NCBI GenBank assembly: GCA_041687675.1
Contig: JAWLBM010000026.1
Location: 11,268-75,267, forward strand
Source of the DNA: JAWLBM01 sp041687675
GTDB lineage: Bacteria; Pseudomonadota; Alphaproteobacteria; Rhizobiales; Pleomorphomonadaceae
Reading direction: 5' to 3'
DNA: 64,000 bases
Part shown: one piece after another, positions 1 through 9,922 of the stretch
Layout of the letters: each line of letters starts with the position of its first letter
Position numbering within the stretch: the stretch's first letter is position 1
Made by a program: the position numbers and the translations under genes
Notes under the pieces: generated by a model
The model's input: only the letters and a program-made list of their open reading frames with translations
The model's database searches: none
Told to the model about the DNA's origin: nothing

Positions 1-1
1 C

Positions 2-910
<909 letters not shown>

Positions 911-914
911 CCCC

Positions 915-1808
915 ATGGCGAGGAAGAAACCGGCCCCGCCGCCCGCGCCCGGGCGGATCGCCCGGCTCGCCGGCGCCGCCGTCGCCCGGCCGGCCGCCAC
1001 CGGCGGCGGCATCCTGATGCTCGCCGTCGCCGCGGTGATCCTGACCAACGCCCTCGCCCTCCAGCCCGGCGCCCATCCGGCGCCCCTCTTCAAGGACACG
1101 CGGCCGGTGCCGCCGGGCGCGATCGCCCCGGCGACGGCCGGGCCAGTGGCGGAGGAGGTCGATTCCATCGACGACCTCGTCCGCCGCACCACCGGCCGCG
1201 CCGAGCCGGCGATCGACAGCGGACTCGTCCGCGAGATCCAGGAGGAACTGAAGGCGCGCGGCTACTATCTCGGCGAGGTGGACGGCCTGACCGGACCGAT
1301 GACCTCCGCCGCCATCCTGCGCTTCGAGGAGGAGGAGGGCCTGCGCGCCACCGGCGAGCCGACCGGCGACGTCCTCGCCGCGCTCCGTGCCGGCCGGCCC
1401 GACCGCCGCTCGGAGGTGGTGGAGCCGCAGCCGGCGCCCGCCCACGTCCCGCCGCCGCCGCCACGCCCCGCGGAACTGCGCCCGATGACCGCCGCGGCCG
1501 AGCCGGCGCCCGCCGCGATGCCGGCGCTGGCGGGGTCCGGGGATACGCTGCAGGCGACCCCGGCGGTGCTGCGCAGCGAGCCCGCCCCGGCCCCGCCGCC
1601 GGCCGCCTCCGACCCCCGCCTCGCCCGGGTCCAGGAGGCCCTCGACCTCCTCGGCTACGGTCCCCTCTCGCCCGACGGCCAGTGGACGCCGGAGACGCGC
1701 GCCGCCATCCGCCGCTTCGAGGAGAACCGCGGCCTCGTGGTGACCGGCGAGATCAACGAGGCCTTCGTCGCCGAACTGGTGCGGATCGGCGGCCTCGCCC
1801 TCGACTGA
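915..1808 (+). CDS. Membrane-anchored protein with two peptidoglycan-binding domains
   Basis: This 297-residue protein follows the kinase by 4 bp, so it is probably cotranscribed. The ATG at 915 is preferred over an in-frame ATG at 831 that would lie inside the kinase gene and add an implausible Arg/Cys-rich leader. A Lys/Arg/Pro-rich N-terminus is followed by one membrane segment (about residues 31-50), a linker, a PG_binding_1-type repeat (about 104-150, RGYYLGEVDG), a Pro/Ala-rich linker, and a second repeat (about 238-297, LLGYGPLSPDG). No catalytic domain is visible. The architecture suggests an inner-membrane protein that touches peptidoglycan in the periplasm; specific function is unknown. 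Confidence 0.8.
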   Translation: MARKKPAPPPAPGRIARLAGAAVARPAATGGGILMLAVAAVILTNALALQPGAHPAPLFKDTRPVPPGAIAPATAGPVAEEVDSIDDLVRRTTGRAEPAIDSGLVREIQEELKARGYYLGEVDGLTGPMTSAAILRFEEEEGLRATGEPTGDVLAALRAGRPDRRSEVVEPQPAPAHVPPPPPRPAELRPMTAAAEPAPAAMPALAGSGDTLQATPAVLRSEPAPAPPPAASDPRLARVQEALDLLGYGPLSPDGQWTPETRAAIRRFEENRGLVVTGEINEAFVAELVRIGGLALD

Positions 1809-1835
1809 TCGACGCCGATCGGCTAGAGCCCGGCG

Positions 1836-2189
1836 ATGCAGCGCGTCACCTCCGACTTCTTCGTCGCCGCCTACGTCCGCCGCCGCAACGACGCCGGCCG
1901 CTTCACCGCGGTGACGCGGCGGGGTGCGGCGGAGGCGGGCGCGATCTTCGTCAAGGTGGCGCGGCTCGACCGCACCGCCGACCTCTACGGCCCCGCCCCG
2001 CAGTTCGCCCTCGACGACACCGACCCCGCGGTCGCCGGCGGCCGTGTGTTCGAGCGGCTGATGGAGCGGGCCGCCGAAGCCGAGGTGGACGAGCGCCTCG
2101 GCAAGGAGACCCGCTTCGACAGCGACCTGTGGATCGTCGAGACAGAGAGTCCCGACGGCGAGCACGGCCTCGACGTGGTCGAGATCTGA
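1836..2189 (+). CDS. DUF1491 family protein
   Basis: A 117-residue soluble protein with no signal peptide or membrane segment. It begins MQRVTSDFFVAAYVRR and contains the GAAEAGAIFVK and RLDRTADLYGPAPQ stretches that I associate with the alphaproteobacterial DUF1491 family. Its biochemical role is unknown. It lies 27 bp after the peptidoglycan-binding protein gene in the same direction and probably closes a three-gene unit with the kinase. The next gene (fliI) converges on it 90 bp downstream. Confidence 0.75.
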   Translation: MQRVTSDFFVAAYVRRRNDAGRFTAVTRRGAAEAGAIFVKVARLDRTADLYGPAPQFALDDTDPAVAGGRVFERLMERAAEAEVDERLGKETRFDSDLWIVETESPDGEHGLDVVEI

Positions 2190-2279
2190 ACAGGGAAGGC
2201 CCGCCCCGGCGCGACCGGGCAGCGCCCGCCAGCCTGGACGCGATCCAGCCGGATGGCTTCGCCGGGCCTTCGTGGCTCG

Positions 2280-3632
2280 TCACACGCCAGTGGGCCCGGA
2301 CCCCGATCCCGCGATGCCTTCCAGGAGGTCGGCGAGCAGCCGGTAGCCTTCGTCCCGCCGCGTGCACTCCCGCTTGTCCTGCGCGAGGAACCCCTCGACC
2401 GGGCCGAAGGCGGCGATGGCCCGGTCGACCTCCGGGCTGGAGCCGCGGCGATAGGCGCCGAGGCGGATCAGTTCCTCCATGTCGGTGTAGGTGGCCAGCA
2501 GCCGCTTCGTCTCGGTGATCAGCGGCTGCCACTCCGGCTCGACGCAGCCCGGCATGGTCCGCGATACCGACTTCAGCACGTCGATCGCCGGGTAGCGGCC
2601 GCGCTCGGCGATCGCGCGCTCCATCACAATGTGGCCGTCGAGGATGCCGCGGACCGCATCGGCGACGGGCTCGTTGTGGTTGTCGCCCTCGACGAGCACG
2701 GTGAAGAGGCCGGTGATGGTGCCGCCGCCCGGCCGGCCCGGCCCCGCCCGCTCGAGAAGCCTGGGCAGTTCCGTGAACACGGTGGGCGTGTAGCCCCTGG
2801 ACGTCGGCGGCTCGCCGGCGGCGAGCCCGATCTCGCGCTGGGCCATGGCGAAGCGGGTGACGCTGTCCATCAGGCAGAGCACGTCGCGGCCCTCGTCGCG
2901 GAAGTGCTCGGCGACGGCCATGGTCATCCAGGCGGCCTGGCGGCGGAGCAGCGCCGTCTCGTCCGATGTCGCCACCACCACCACGGAGCGGGCGAGCCCC
3001 TCCGGCCCGAGGTCGTCCTCGATGAACTCCTGCACCTCGCGGCCGCGCTCGCCGACGAGGCCGATCACCGCCACGTCGCAGGCGGTGTAGCGGGCGAGCA
3101 TGGAGAGAAGCACCGACTTGCCGACGCCGGAGCCGGCGAAGATGCCCATCCGCTGGCCGCGGCAGCAGGTCGCGAAGGTGTTGAGGGCGCGCACGCCGAG
3201 GTCGATCGGGCCGCCGACGCGGGCGCGATCGGAGGCCGGCGGCGGCGGCGCGCGCAGCGGCCGCTCGACGGCGCCCGGGCGGAGCGGGCCGCGGCCGTCG
3301 ATCGGGTTGCCGAAGGCGTCGATCACCCGGCCGAGCAGCGCGTCCGAAGGCCGCAGCGTCGCCGAGGCGGCGGCGAGTTCGGCGCGGGCGCCGAGGCGCA
3401 CCCCCTCCAGCGGGCCGAAGGGCAGGCAGAGCGCCCGGTCGCCCCGGAACCCCACGACCTCCACGGCGACGGTGGTGCCGCCGAAGCCGGAGACCGTGAG
3501 CCGGGAGCCGACGCTCATCTCGGCGACCGGCCCGGCCACCTCGACGAGGATGCCCTGCACGGCGGCGACCCGGCCGTAGACCTGCCGCTCCGGCAGGCCG
3601 CCTATCCCCGCGACGAGACCTTCCACCGACAT
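2280..3632 (-). CDS. fliI: Flagellar export ATPase FliI
   Basis: This is the ATPase of the flagellar type III export apparatus, a beta-F1-like protein that works at the cytoplasmic base of the flagellum. The 450-residue protein has the N-terminal beta-barrel, Walker A GSGVGKS at about 167-173, GLVGERGREV, Walker B VLCLMDSVTR at about 251-260 and the PTSRGYTPTVF segment typical of FliI/YscN. The ATG at 3632 was chosen because MSVEGLVAGI starts the conserved domain; longer frames would read through the regulatory region. No fliJ follows: the gene ends 90 bp from the convergent DUF1491 gene. It is divergent from ctrA across a 416-bp region with CtrA half-sites and GANTC sites, so CtrA/CcrM control is likely. 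Confidence 0.93.
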   Translation of the reverse strand: MSVEGLVAGIGGLPERQVYGRVAAVQGILVEVAGPVAEMSVGSRLTVSGFGGTTVAVEVVGFRGDRALCLPFGPLEGVRLGARAELAAASATLRPSDALLGRVIDAFGNPIDGRGPLRPGAVERPLRAPPPPASDRARVGGPIDLGVRALNTFATCCRGQRMGIFAGSGVGKSVLLSMLARYTACDVAVIGLVGERGREVQEFIEDDLGPEGLARSVVVVATSDETALLRRQAAWMTMAVAEHFRDEGRDVLCLMDSVTRFAMAQREIGLAAGEPPTSRGYTPTVFTELPRLLERAGPGRPGGGTITGLFTVLVEGDNHNEPVADAVRGILDGHIVMERAIAERGRYPAIDVLKSVSRTMPGCVEPEWQPLITETKRLLATYTDMEELIRLGAYRRGSSPEVDRAIAAFGPVEGFLAQDKRECTRRDEGYRLLADLLEGIAGSGSGPTGV

Positions 3633-3662
3633 GCCGACACGCTCCCGCCATCGGGTGACCAC

Positions 3663-3947
3663 GACTCCGGCCCGAAGCGGCCGGAATTGATTCGCGAGTG
3701 TAAGGGTTCGTTTACCCCGGGCGTTAATGATTTGGGACAGGCGAGACCGTCCGCAGGCGGCGAACGCGCCCTCCTGTCTGTGGACAAGCCGGATGGTTGA
3801 GTCGGTGGAATCACTTGAGCCGAAAAGCTCACACGCCGAATTAACCATGCCGAGGGGGATTCTGCGTTGATTCTGAAGGGTCTGGAGCAGAATCCACATG
3901 GCAGCGCGTATTCTGCTTGCGGCGCAGAATCAGAGTTTGTTAACCAT
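3663..3947. promoter_or_regulatory. fliI-ctrA divergent control region: GANTC cluster and CtrA half-sites
   Basis: The 416 bp between fliI and ctrA hold no convincing gene and are visibly more AT-rich than their surroundings. Eight GANTC sites (CcrM methylation sequence) start at 3663, 3689, 3799, 3808, 3858, 3869, 3890 and 3927. Two copies of TTAACCAT, the 8-base CtrA motif described for Alphaproteobacteria, lie at 3841-3848 and 3940-3947; a further TTAA is at 3724. This is the layout expected of a ctrA promoter under autoregulation and methylation control. Transcription starts were not placed. Confidence 0.7.
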
Positions 3948-4048
3948 TGGCCGGTAACCTTGTTCCGACGTCGATCGACCAGACCCGGCAGGGCCTTGCC
4001 GCAGACAGGACGTCGCGAGAGGCCCGCGAACACACGAGGGGATACGGC

Positions 4049-4744
<696 letters not shown>

Positions 4745-4933
4745 GGGGCGTACGGACAGCCGCGCGCCCTCCGGCCGGGCCCGGTCGGCCCGTGTCTCCG
4801 TTTGCCGCCACGCGCTTCCGGGCGGGGCCACCCCCTTCCCCTTCCGAGATCCCGCCGGGGCTTGCCAGCGACGGGGCTCCGTGGCCCTAATCCGGGCGTT
4901 GCCCCGCCATTCCGGGGTTTGGGGATCACGCCC

Positions 4934-5443
4934 ATGCTCGACCGTCGCCGCGTCCTGGCCATGCTCGCCGCGAGCGCCGCTTCCGTCCCTGCCCTCTCCC
5001 GTGCCGCCCGCGCGGCTGCGGAGATGCTGGGACCGCGCGCCGTCGTCGCCCTTCTCTACGCCCTCCACTCCGGCCGGGCCGGCGGCGGGCAGCCGCTGTG
5101 GGAGGACCCGGTCCAGCGGGAGGAGCTGTTCACGCCCGCCCTGCTCGCCGCCTTCGAGGCCGACGCCGAGCGGCGCCGGGCAAATCCCGACGAGGCGCCC
5201 GCGCTGAACGGCGATCCCTTCTACGACGCCCAGGACTGGGGCCTCTCGGGGCTCAGCATCGGCGAGCCCGAGGCGGTGGAGACCGACGTCTCCGAGGTGC
5301 GGGTCGAGTTCCAGATCTTCGGCGACCCCCGCCGGCTCGTCTACCGGCTGGTCTGGACCGGCGACGGCTGGCGCATCGACGACATCGTCTACGGCGAGGA
5401 GGCCGGCGGGGGCCACTCGCTGCGAGGTCTTCTCGGCGGCTGA
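4934..5443 (+). CDS. Secreted protein with Tat-like signal, DUF3828-like
   Basis: A 169-residue protein opening MLDRRRVLAMLAASAASV, a short signal with an Arg-Arg pair and AxA-type cleavage near residues 24-28, so probably periplasmic via Tat or Sec. The mature part has an LFTPALLAAFEAD segment and a C-terminal beta-rich part (VRVEFQIFGDPRRLVYRL, GWRIDDIVYGE) resembling small DUF3828-like domains that fold like NTF2; this family link is from memory and tentative. The ATG at 4934 is preferred because it starts the signal peptide. It stands alone between ctrA and nadK. Confidence 0.65.
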   Translation: MLDRRRVLAMLAASAASVPALSRAARAAAEMLGPRAVVALLYALHSGRAGGGQPLWEDPVQREELFTPALLAAFEADAERRRANPDEAPALNGDPFYDAQDWGLSGLSIGEPEAVETDVSEVRVEFQIFGDPRRLVYRLVWTGDGWRIDDIVYGEEAGGGHSLRGLLGG

Positions 5444-5524
5444 ACCGCGCCGGACCGCGGCCTTGCCGGTTCCCTTCTCCGCATGGCCGTGGTAGCGGCT
5501 TGAGGCGGAGAACCGGGAGCATTC

Positions 5525-6316
5525 ATGTCAAGGGCCAACCGCCTCGTTTCCTCCTTCGAGAGGCTCGCCTTCGTGGCGACCGACACCGAGGAGGCGATCG
5601 CCGCCCGGGCCGATCTCGCAAGCCGCTACGGCGACGTTCCGCCGGAGGAGGCGGAGGTGGTCGTGGCGCTCGGCGGCGACGGCCTGATGCTGCAGACGCT
5701 GCACGCCTACATGAACACCGACACCCCGATCTACGGCATGAACCGCGGTTCGGTCGGCTTCCTGATGAACGAGTACCGCGCGGACCACCTGCGCGAGCGG
5801 CTGGCCGAGTCGGTGGTGACCGCGATCCACCCGCTGATCATGACCGCGGTCGACGCCCATGGCGTCACCCATTCGGAGCGGGCGATCAACGAGGTCTCGA
5901 TGCTCCGCGAGACCTACCAGGCCGCCAAGCTGCGGCTGTCGATCGACGGCAAGGTGCGGCTCGAGGAACTCATCTGCGACGGCGTGCTGGTGGCGACCCC
6001 GACCGGCTCCACCGCCTACAACCTCTCCGCCCACGGGCCGATCATCCCGATCTCCGCCCCGCTGCTGGCGCTGACGCCGATCAGCCCGTTCCGGCCGCGG
6101 CGCTGGCGCGGCGCGCTGGTGCCGAACCGCTGCACCGTCACCATCGAGGTCACCGAGGCGGAGAAGCGCCCGGTCAGCGCCTCGGCCGACCACAACGAGA
6201 TCCGCGACGTGGTGCAGGTGACGATCCGCGAGGACCCCCGCCAGCGCAGCCTCATCCTGTTCGACCGCGACCACAACTGGGACGAGCGGATCCTCGCCGA
6301 GCAGTTCCGCTACTGA
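5525..6316 (+). CDS. nadK: NAD kinase
   Basis: Phosphorylates NAD to NADP in the cytosol using ATP or polyphosphate. The 263-residue protein has the family hallmark VVVALGGDGLML (GGDG at about 49-52), the NRGSVGFLMN segment, the INEVSMLRET motif, and ATPTGSTAYNLSAHGP for dinucleotide binding. The length fits alphaproteobacterial NadK enzymes. It begins at the ATG at 5525, 81 bp after the preceding gene, and appears monocistronic. Confidence 0.93.
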   Translation: MSRANRLVSSFERLAFVATDTEEAIAARADLASRYGDVPPEEAEVVVALGGDGLMLQTLHAYMNTDTPIYGMNRGSVGFLMNEYRADHLRERLAESVVTAIHPLIMTAVDAHGVTHSERAINEVSMLRETYQAAKLRLSIDGKVRLEELICDGVLVATPTGSTAYNLSAHGPIIPISAPLLALTPISPFRPRRWRGALVPNRCTVTIEVTEAEKRPVSASADHNEIRDVVQVTIREDPRQRSLILFDRDHNWDERILAEQFRY

Positions 6317-6415
6317 CGCCGGCGTTCCGCCGCGACACGCGGCCCGGCGTGGCCGCAACCGGCTGTTAAGCATGGCGCGGTACCCTCCAGGATCATCGGA
6401 TCCGGGGACGGGAAG

Positions 6416-6958
6416 ATGCCGAAGCGCGGCACGGCGAGCAGCGACCACGAGGTCATCCAGCCGACCAACGACCTGCGCCGCAAGGTGCGGGAAGTTCCCC
6501 TGCGCTCGCCGGACGACGATCCGGTCCGCCGGGCCGAGGCCGCGCTCAACGCGCTGTCCCGGCACTTCGAGGACTGGATGGAGGCGGAGGTCTCGCTGGT
6601 GGCGGAGAGCCGCGACCGCTGGGCCGCCGCGGGCCTTTCCGCCGGAGAACCGCGCGAGGCCTTCTTCCGGGCCGTCCACGACGTCAAGGGCCAGGCGACG
6701 ACGCTCGGCTACCCGCTCGCCGCCCGCGCCGCGGCCAGCCTCTGCCTGCTGATCGAGCGCACCTCGCCCGAGGCGCCGCCGCCGCTGGCGCTGATCGACA
6801 GCCACGTCGAGGGGATCCGCGCCATCTTCCGCGAGGGCGCCCGGGACCCGGCCGACCGGGTCGGCTCCGCGCTCGTCGAGGCGCTCGACCGGATCACCGC
6901 CGCCCACGTCGCCGAGCACGGCCTCCCCGAGCCCGACGACGGCCCCTCCCCGTTCTGA
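6416..6958 (+). CDS. HPt (histidine phosphotransfer) domain protein
   Basis: A 180-residue soluble protein with an HPt core in its middle. His88 sits in the signature AVHDVKGQATTLGYP, flanked by helices EAFFR and LAARAAASLCLLIE, as expected for a four-helix phosphotransfer bundle. It has no receiver or kinase domain, so it would be a stand-alone phosphorelay intermediate or a binding partner of response regulators. It lies 99 bp after nadK with a TTAAGCAT sequence upstream that resembles a weak CtrA half-site. The partners are not identifiable from this window. Confidence 0.75.
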   Translation: MPKRGTASSDHEVIQPTNDLRRKVREVPLRSPDDDPVRRAEAALNALSRHFEDWMEAEVSLVAESRDRWAAAGLSAGEPREAFFRAVHDVKGQATTLGYPLAARAAASLCLLIERTSPEAPPPLALIDSHVEGIRAIFREGARDPADRVGSALVEALDRITAAHVAEHGLPEPDDGPSPF

Positions 6959-7003
6959 CGTCCCCGCGACGTGCTTCCGGCGGGGCGCCCTGCCCCGCCC
7001 CTC

Positions 7004-7366
7004 GACGTCATTCCGGCGAAAGCCGGAATCCAGTGCGACGGCGAGGAGCATGACCCGGCCCCCATCCCCTAGACGTCATTCCGGCGAAAGCCGGAATCCA
7101 GTGCGACGGCGTGGAGCATGGCCCGGCCGGGCCTGGATTCCGGCTTTCGCCGGAATGACGTTGGGGTGGGTGGCAGTCGTCGCCTCCACCTCCACCCGGC
7201 GGCAGGGCGCGTGCCCAGGCCCCTCCTCCTTCGACCTCGGGGCGACGGCGGGGGCACCCCGGCCCCCGTCCTCTCGACGTCATTCCGGCGAAAGCCGGAA
7301 TCCAGTGCGACGGAGGAGCACGACCCGGCCGGGCCTGGATTCCGGCTTTCGCCGGAATGACGTCGG
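7004..7366. repeat. Cluster of five palindromic REP-like elements (CCGGCGAAAGCCGG type)
   Basis: The 475 bp between the HPt gene and the DUF2336 gene contain no gene. They hold five copies of an 18-base hairpin, TTCCGGC-GAAA-GCCGGAA: plus orientation at 7011-7028, 7079-7096 and 7283-7300, and inverted at 7138-7155 and 7340-7357. Plus copies share longer flanks (GACGTCA before, TCCAGTGCGACGG after); inverted copies carry the complementary CCTGGA and TGACGT flanks. The copies at 7079/7138 and 7283/7340 form two head-to-head pairs about 60 bp apart. This is a dispersed, non-coding repeat family; translated shadows of it read RRKPES. Confidence 0.9.
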
Positions 7367-7433
7367 AGTGGGTGGCAGTCGCAGCTGGCCGAGCCCTCCT
7401 GCCAGGATCTCGACGTCGCGTCGCCCCCGCCCC

Positions 7434-8603
7434 TCAGGCGGCTGCGATGCGCGGAATGTCGGGGCGGGCGGCGTCGCGGGCGGCGTCGACGGCGGAGCGG
7501 GCGGCGTCGCGGGCGGCCTCGGTGGCGAGGCGCCGGAGAAGGGCGACGAGGTCGTCCACCTCGGCGGCGTGGAACTGCTGGTAGCGGGTGAGGATCCGCT
7601 CGATCATCCGCCGGGCGAAGCGGGCGCGGTCGCCCGCGGCGCCGTCGTAGTCGGTCTCGCGCCAGGCCTCCAGCGCCACCACGAAGGCCGGGTGGCTGCG
7701 CTCCGGCAGTCCCGCCTTGCGGAACAGCGCGCGGAGCGCGCCCTCGCGGCCGTCGGCGAGGATCGGATAGACACGCGCCGCCGGCATGTCCGCGAGCATC
7801 GCCAGCGCCGCCTCCAGGAAGCGCAGCTGGCCGTGGCAGATGCAGCGGATCAGCAGCGCCGTGGTGAGCTGGCCGGTGGCCCGGAGGTGGTGGACGAGTT
7901 CGGAGAGGTCGCGCTCGCCCGCCTCGGCCGCAAGGCCCGCGGTCGCCCGCTCGCAGGCCTCCCGGACGATGGTGTCGGCCCGCCGCGGCGTGATCCAACT
8001 GCGCGAGACCATTAGGTCGGTGAGACGGGCGCCGAGGCCGGCGATCAGCGACTGGCGGACGGAGAGCGGCAGGTCCGGCCGGGCGAACAGCGCCTCGCGC
8101 AGGTCCGGGTCGCCGGGGAAGCGCGTCACCACGGTGCGGAAGGCGATCTCGTCGATGTCGCTGCCGGGGTTGTTGACCAGCGTCAGCACGGCGCCGTGGT
8201 CGCCCTCGGCGGCAAGGGCCTCTGACACGGCGAAGGAGACCCACGGACGGCGGGCGATGGCGGTCTGCACGGCGAGGCCGCGGTCGACCGCCTCGACGAG
8301 TTCGCTGTCGAGGAGGCAGGGCGAGCGGGCGAAGATCGGCTCGGCGACCAGCGGCAGGTCGGCGGCGAGGGCCACGATCAGGTGCCGGGGCGCCGCCTCC
8401 TGGCGGCTCAGCGCCTCGGCGAGCGCCCGTCGGACCTCCACGGCCGGGTCGTCCAGCAGCATGGTGAGCGTGGTCTCGAGGGTCTCGCGGTCCTCCGCGC
8501 CGATGTCGGGGCGGAACAGCGACCTGACCAGCGGCTCCACCGCGCCGGCCCGGGCGGATGCCGGGGCCTTCTCCATCCAGGCGATGAACTTCATGACGAA
8601 CAT
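7434..8603 (-). CDS. DUF2336 domain protein (HEAT-like helical repeats)
   Basis: A 389-residue all-helical protein, no signal peptide. Repeated helical pairs (LLDDPAVEVRRALAEALS, LLDSELVEAVDRG, LREALFARPDLPLSVRQSL) look like HEAT-type repeats and match the alphaproteobacterial DUF2336 family, whose function is unestablished. The ATG at 8603 (MFVMKFIAWM) is preferred; an ATG 9 bp further in is an alternative, and the longer frame to 8768 has an implausible Arg-rich leader. An AT-rich segment with a degenerate CtrA-type box lies 66 bp upstream. The C-terminal 60 residues have Ala/Asp/Arg-rich repeats (AARDAARSAVDAARDAA). Confidence 0.75.
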   Translation of the reverse strand: MFVMKFIAWMEKAPASARAGAVEPLVRSLFRPDIGAEDRETLETTLTMLLDDPAVEVRRALAEALSRQEAAPRHLIVALAADLPLVAEPIFARSPCLLDSELVEAVDRGLAVQTAIARRPWVSFAVSEALAAEGDHGAVLTLVNNPGSDIDEIAFRTVVTRFPGDPDLREALFARPDLPLSVRQSLIAGLGARLTDLMVSRSWITPRRADTIVREACERATAGLAAEAGERDLSELVHHLRATGQLTTALLIRCICHGQLRFLEAALAMLADMPAARVYPILADGREGALRALFRKAGLPERSHPAFVVALEAWRETDYDGAAGDRARFARRMIERILTRYQQFHAAEVDDLVALLRRLATEAARDAARSAVDAARDAARPDIPRIAAA

Positions 8604-8668
8604 GGCGACTGCCCTCGCCGCCCCGGATCGATGGGTGGGCGGACGCGACCAGCGTCGCACATAGAGGA

Positions 8669-8685
8669 TTAATGATTCGTTCAAC
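8669..8685. promoter_or_regulatory. Degenerate CtrA-type box upstream of the DUF2336 gene
   Basis: TTAA-TGATTCG-TTCAAC differs from the TTAA-N7-TTAAC consensus at one position and carries a GATTC (GANTC) site inside the spacer (8674-8678). It is 66 bp upstream of the DUF2336 start, in an AT-rich island of an otherwise GC-rich region. Site identity is inferred from sequence only. Confidence 0.4.
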
Positions 8686-8781
8686 ATGAATATTGAGGAA
8701 GTTGAAACCGTTACGGCCCGAGCGGAGCGGCGGCGCGGCGCCCGGCGTCGGGGGGCGCGCACCCGCAAAGGCTCGCCGGCG

Positions 8782-9858
8782 TCAGCCCTCGCCGGTGTCG
8801 AGGAAGCTCGACAGGTCCAGCGGTCCGCCGCCGGCGCCGAGCCCGGCCCGCGCCATCAGCGAGGCTTCCCGCGGCGTCGGCGCGCCGGGCGCCCCGCCGC
8901 GTCCGCGCTCGCGCTCGTCCTCTTCGACGGCGAGGTCGAACAGCGCCGGGGCCAGCGCGAAGGCCTGAAGCCGGGCCGGCGCCGGGCCGGCCGAGGCGGG
9001 CCCGCCGGTCCGGAAGAGACCGGTGAAGGCGTCCGACGGGGTCACCGCCTGCCAGCCCATGGCGACGCGCGCCCCCGCGTCCGCGGACGACATCGGCGGG
9101 GCGAGGGCTTCGGGCGCCGGGTCGATCGCGGCGAAGGCGGTCGCCGTGACGGGCGGGGCGAAGCCCGGCGCCGGGCCGGCATGGGTGGCGACGAGGTCCG
9201 CATAGACCGCCGCCACGCTGAGCGGCCGCCCGCCCTCGTAGAAGATCGACCGGTTGGCGGCCGCCTGCCGCGGGAAATGGTCGGCCGCCGCGGCCGCGGG
9301 GGTCGCACCGGCGAGGGCGATCAGGCTGGCGGCCCCGGCGGCGCCGAGGAAGTGGGCGATGTAGAGTTCGCCCTCGCTGGGCGAGCGGCCGAGCCGGTCG
9401 GCGAGGTAGGCGGCGTTGCGGCGGGTCAGCGCGCCGGCCATCACCGACGCGATGTCGGGGTCCTTGCGCAGGTCCAGGATCTCGCGGCGGGCCTCCGGAT
9501 CCGGCACCCGGTAGCGGCCGTCCGCGCCGACCACGATCCGGTCGGCATGGTGGCCGAGGCCGAGGGCCGGGCCGGAGAGCTTCATGGTCTCCAGCCAGGT
9601 GCTCTCGATGAACTGGAAGAGGCCGGTCGCCGAGGAGGTCGGCGCCCGCGCCGCCGGGTTCATCGCGCTTTCGCGCCGGGCGGTCTTGACGAGATAGTCG
9701 AAGGAGGTTCCCGTCGTGGAACTTGCGGCGGCGAAGGCCTGTTCGATCCGGTCGGAGATCGCTCCGCCGGCGGAACCGGACCCGGCCCGCGCGGGCGCGG
9801 CCGGTGAGGGCTCGGCCCTCGCCGGCGACGCGTAGACCCATTGGAACACGGGCTTCAT
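8782..9858 (-). CDS. Lytic transglycosylase (SLT) domain protein without a classical signal peptide
   Basis: A 358-residue protein with an SLT-type domain at about 50-185: catalytic Glu63 in RRESAMNPAA, then SSATGLFQFIESTWLETM, and the TRRNAAYL and GELYIAHFLGAAGA segments typical of the lysozyme-like fold. Such enzymes cleave glycan strands to form 1,6-anhydromuropeptides. The N-terminus (MKPVFQWVYASPARA) is not a normal Sec signal, so export may need another route, as with flagellar or appendage-associated muramidases. The C-terminal half is Ala/Pro/Gly-rich and low-complexity. The divergent gene begins 63 bp away, across a perfect CtrA box at 9908-9922. Confidence 0.8.
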   Translation of the reverse strand: MKPVFQWVYASPARAEPSPAAPARAGSGSAGGAISDRIEQAFAAASSTTGTSFDYLVKTARRESAMNPAARAPTSSATGLFQFIESTWLETMKLSGPALGLGHHADRIVVGADGRYRVPDPEARREILDLRKDPDIASVMAGALTRRNAAYLADRLGRSPSEGELYIAHFLGAAGAASLIALAGATPAAAAADHFPRQAAANRSIFYEGGRPLSVAAVYADLVATHAGPAPGFAPPVTATAFAAIDPAPEALAPPMSSADAGARVAMGWQAVTPSDAFTGLFRTGGPASAGPAPARLQAFALAPALFDLAVEEDERERGRGGAPGAPTPREASLMARAGLGAGGGPLDLSSFLDTGEG

Positions 9859-9907
9859 GAGCGACCGATCCGACTCGAATGACCCCGACAGGCTCGGTCG
9901 GACGTAG

Positions 9908-9922
9908 TTAAGGGGCGGTTAA
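9908..9922. promoter_or_regulatory. Perfect TTAA-N7-TTAA CtrA box
   Basis: TTAA-GGGGCGG-TTAA lies between the divergent transglycosylase gene and the gene starting near 9922. It is 50 bp from the transglycosylase ATG, a position fitting activation of that gene, and overlaps the ATG at 9922, where bound CtrA would block that gene unless translation starts at the ATG at 9949. Consensus match is exact. Confidence 0.6.

Noticed and set aside
7004..7366. Insertion sequence remnant or inverted terminal repeats
   Set aside because: The repeats are short hairpins present five times with no transposase fragment or target duplication between them.
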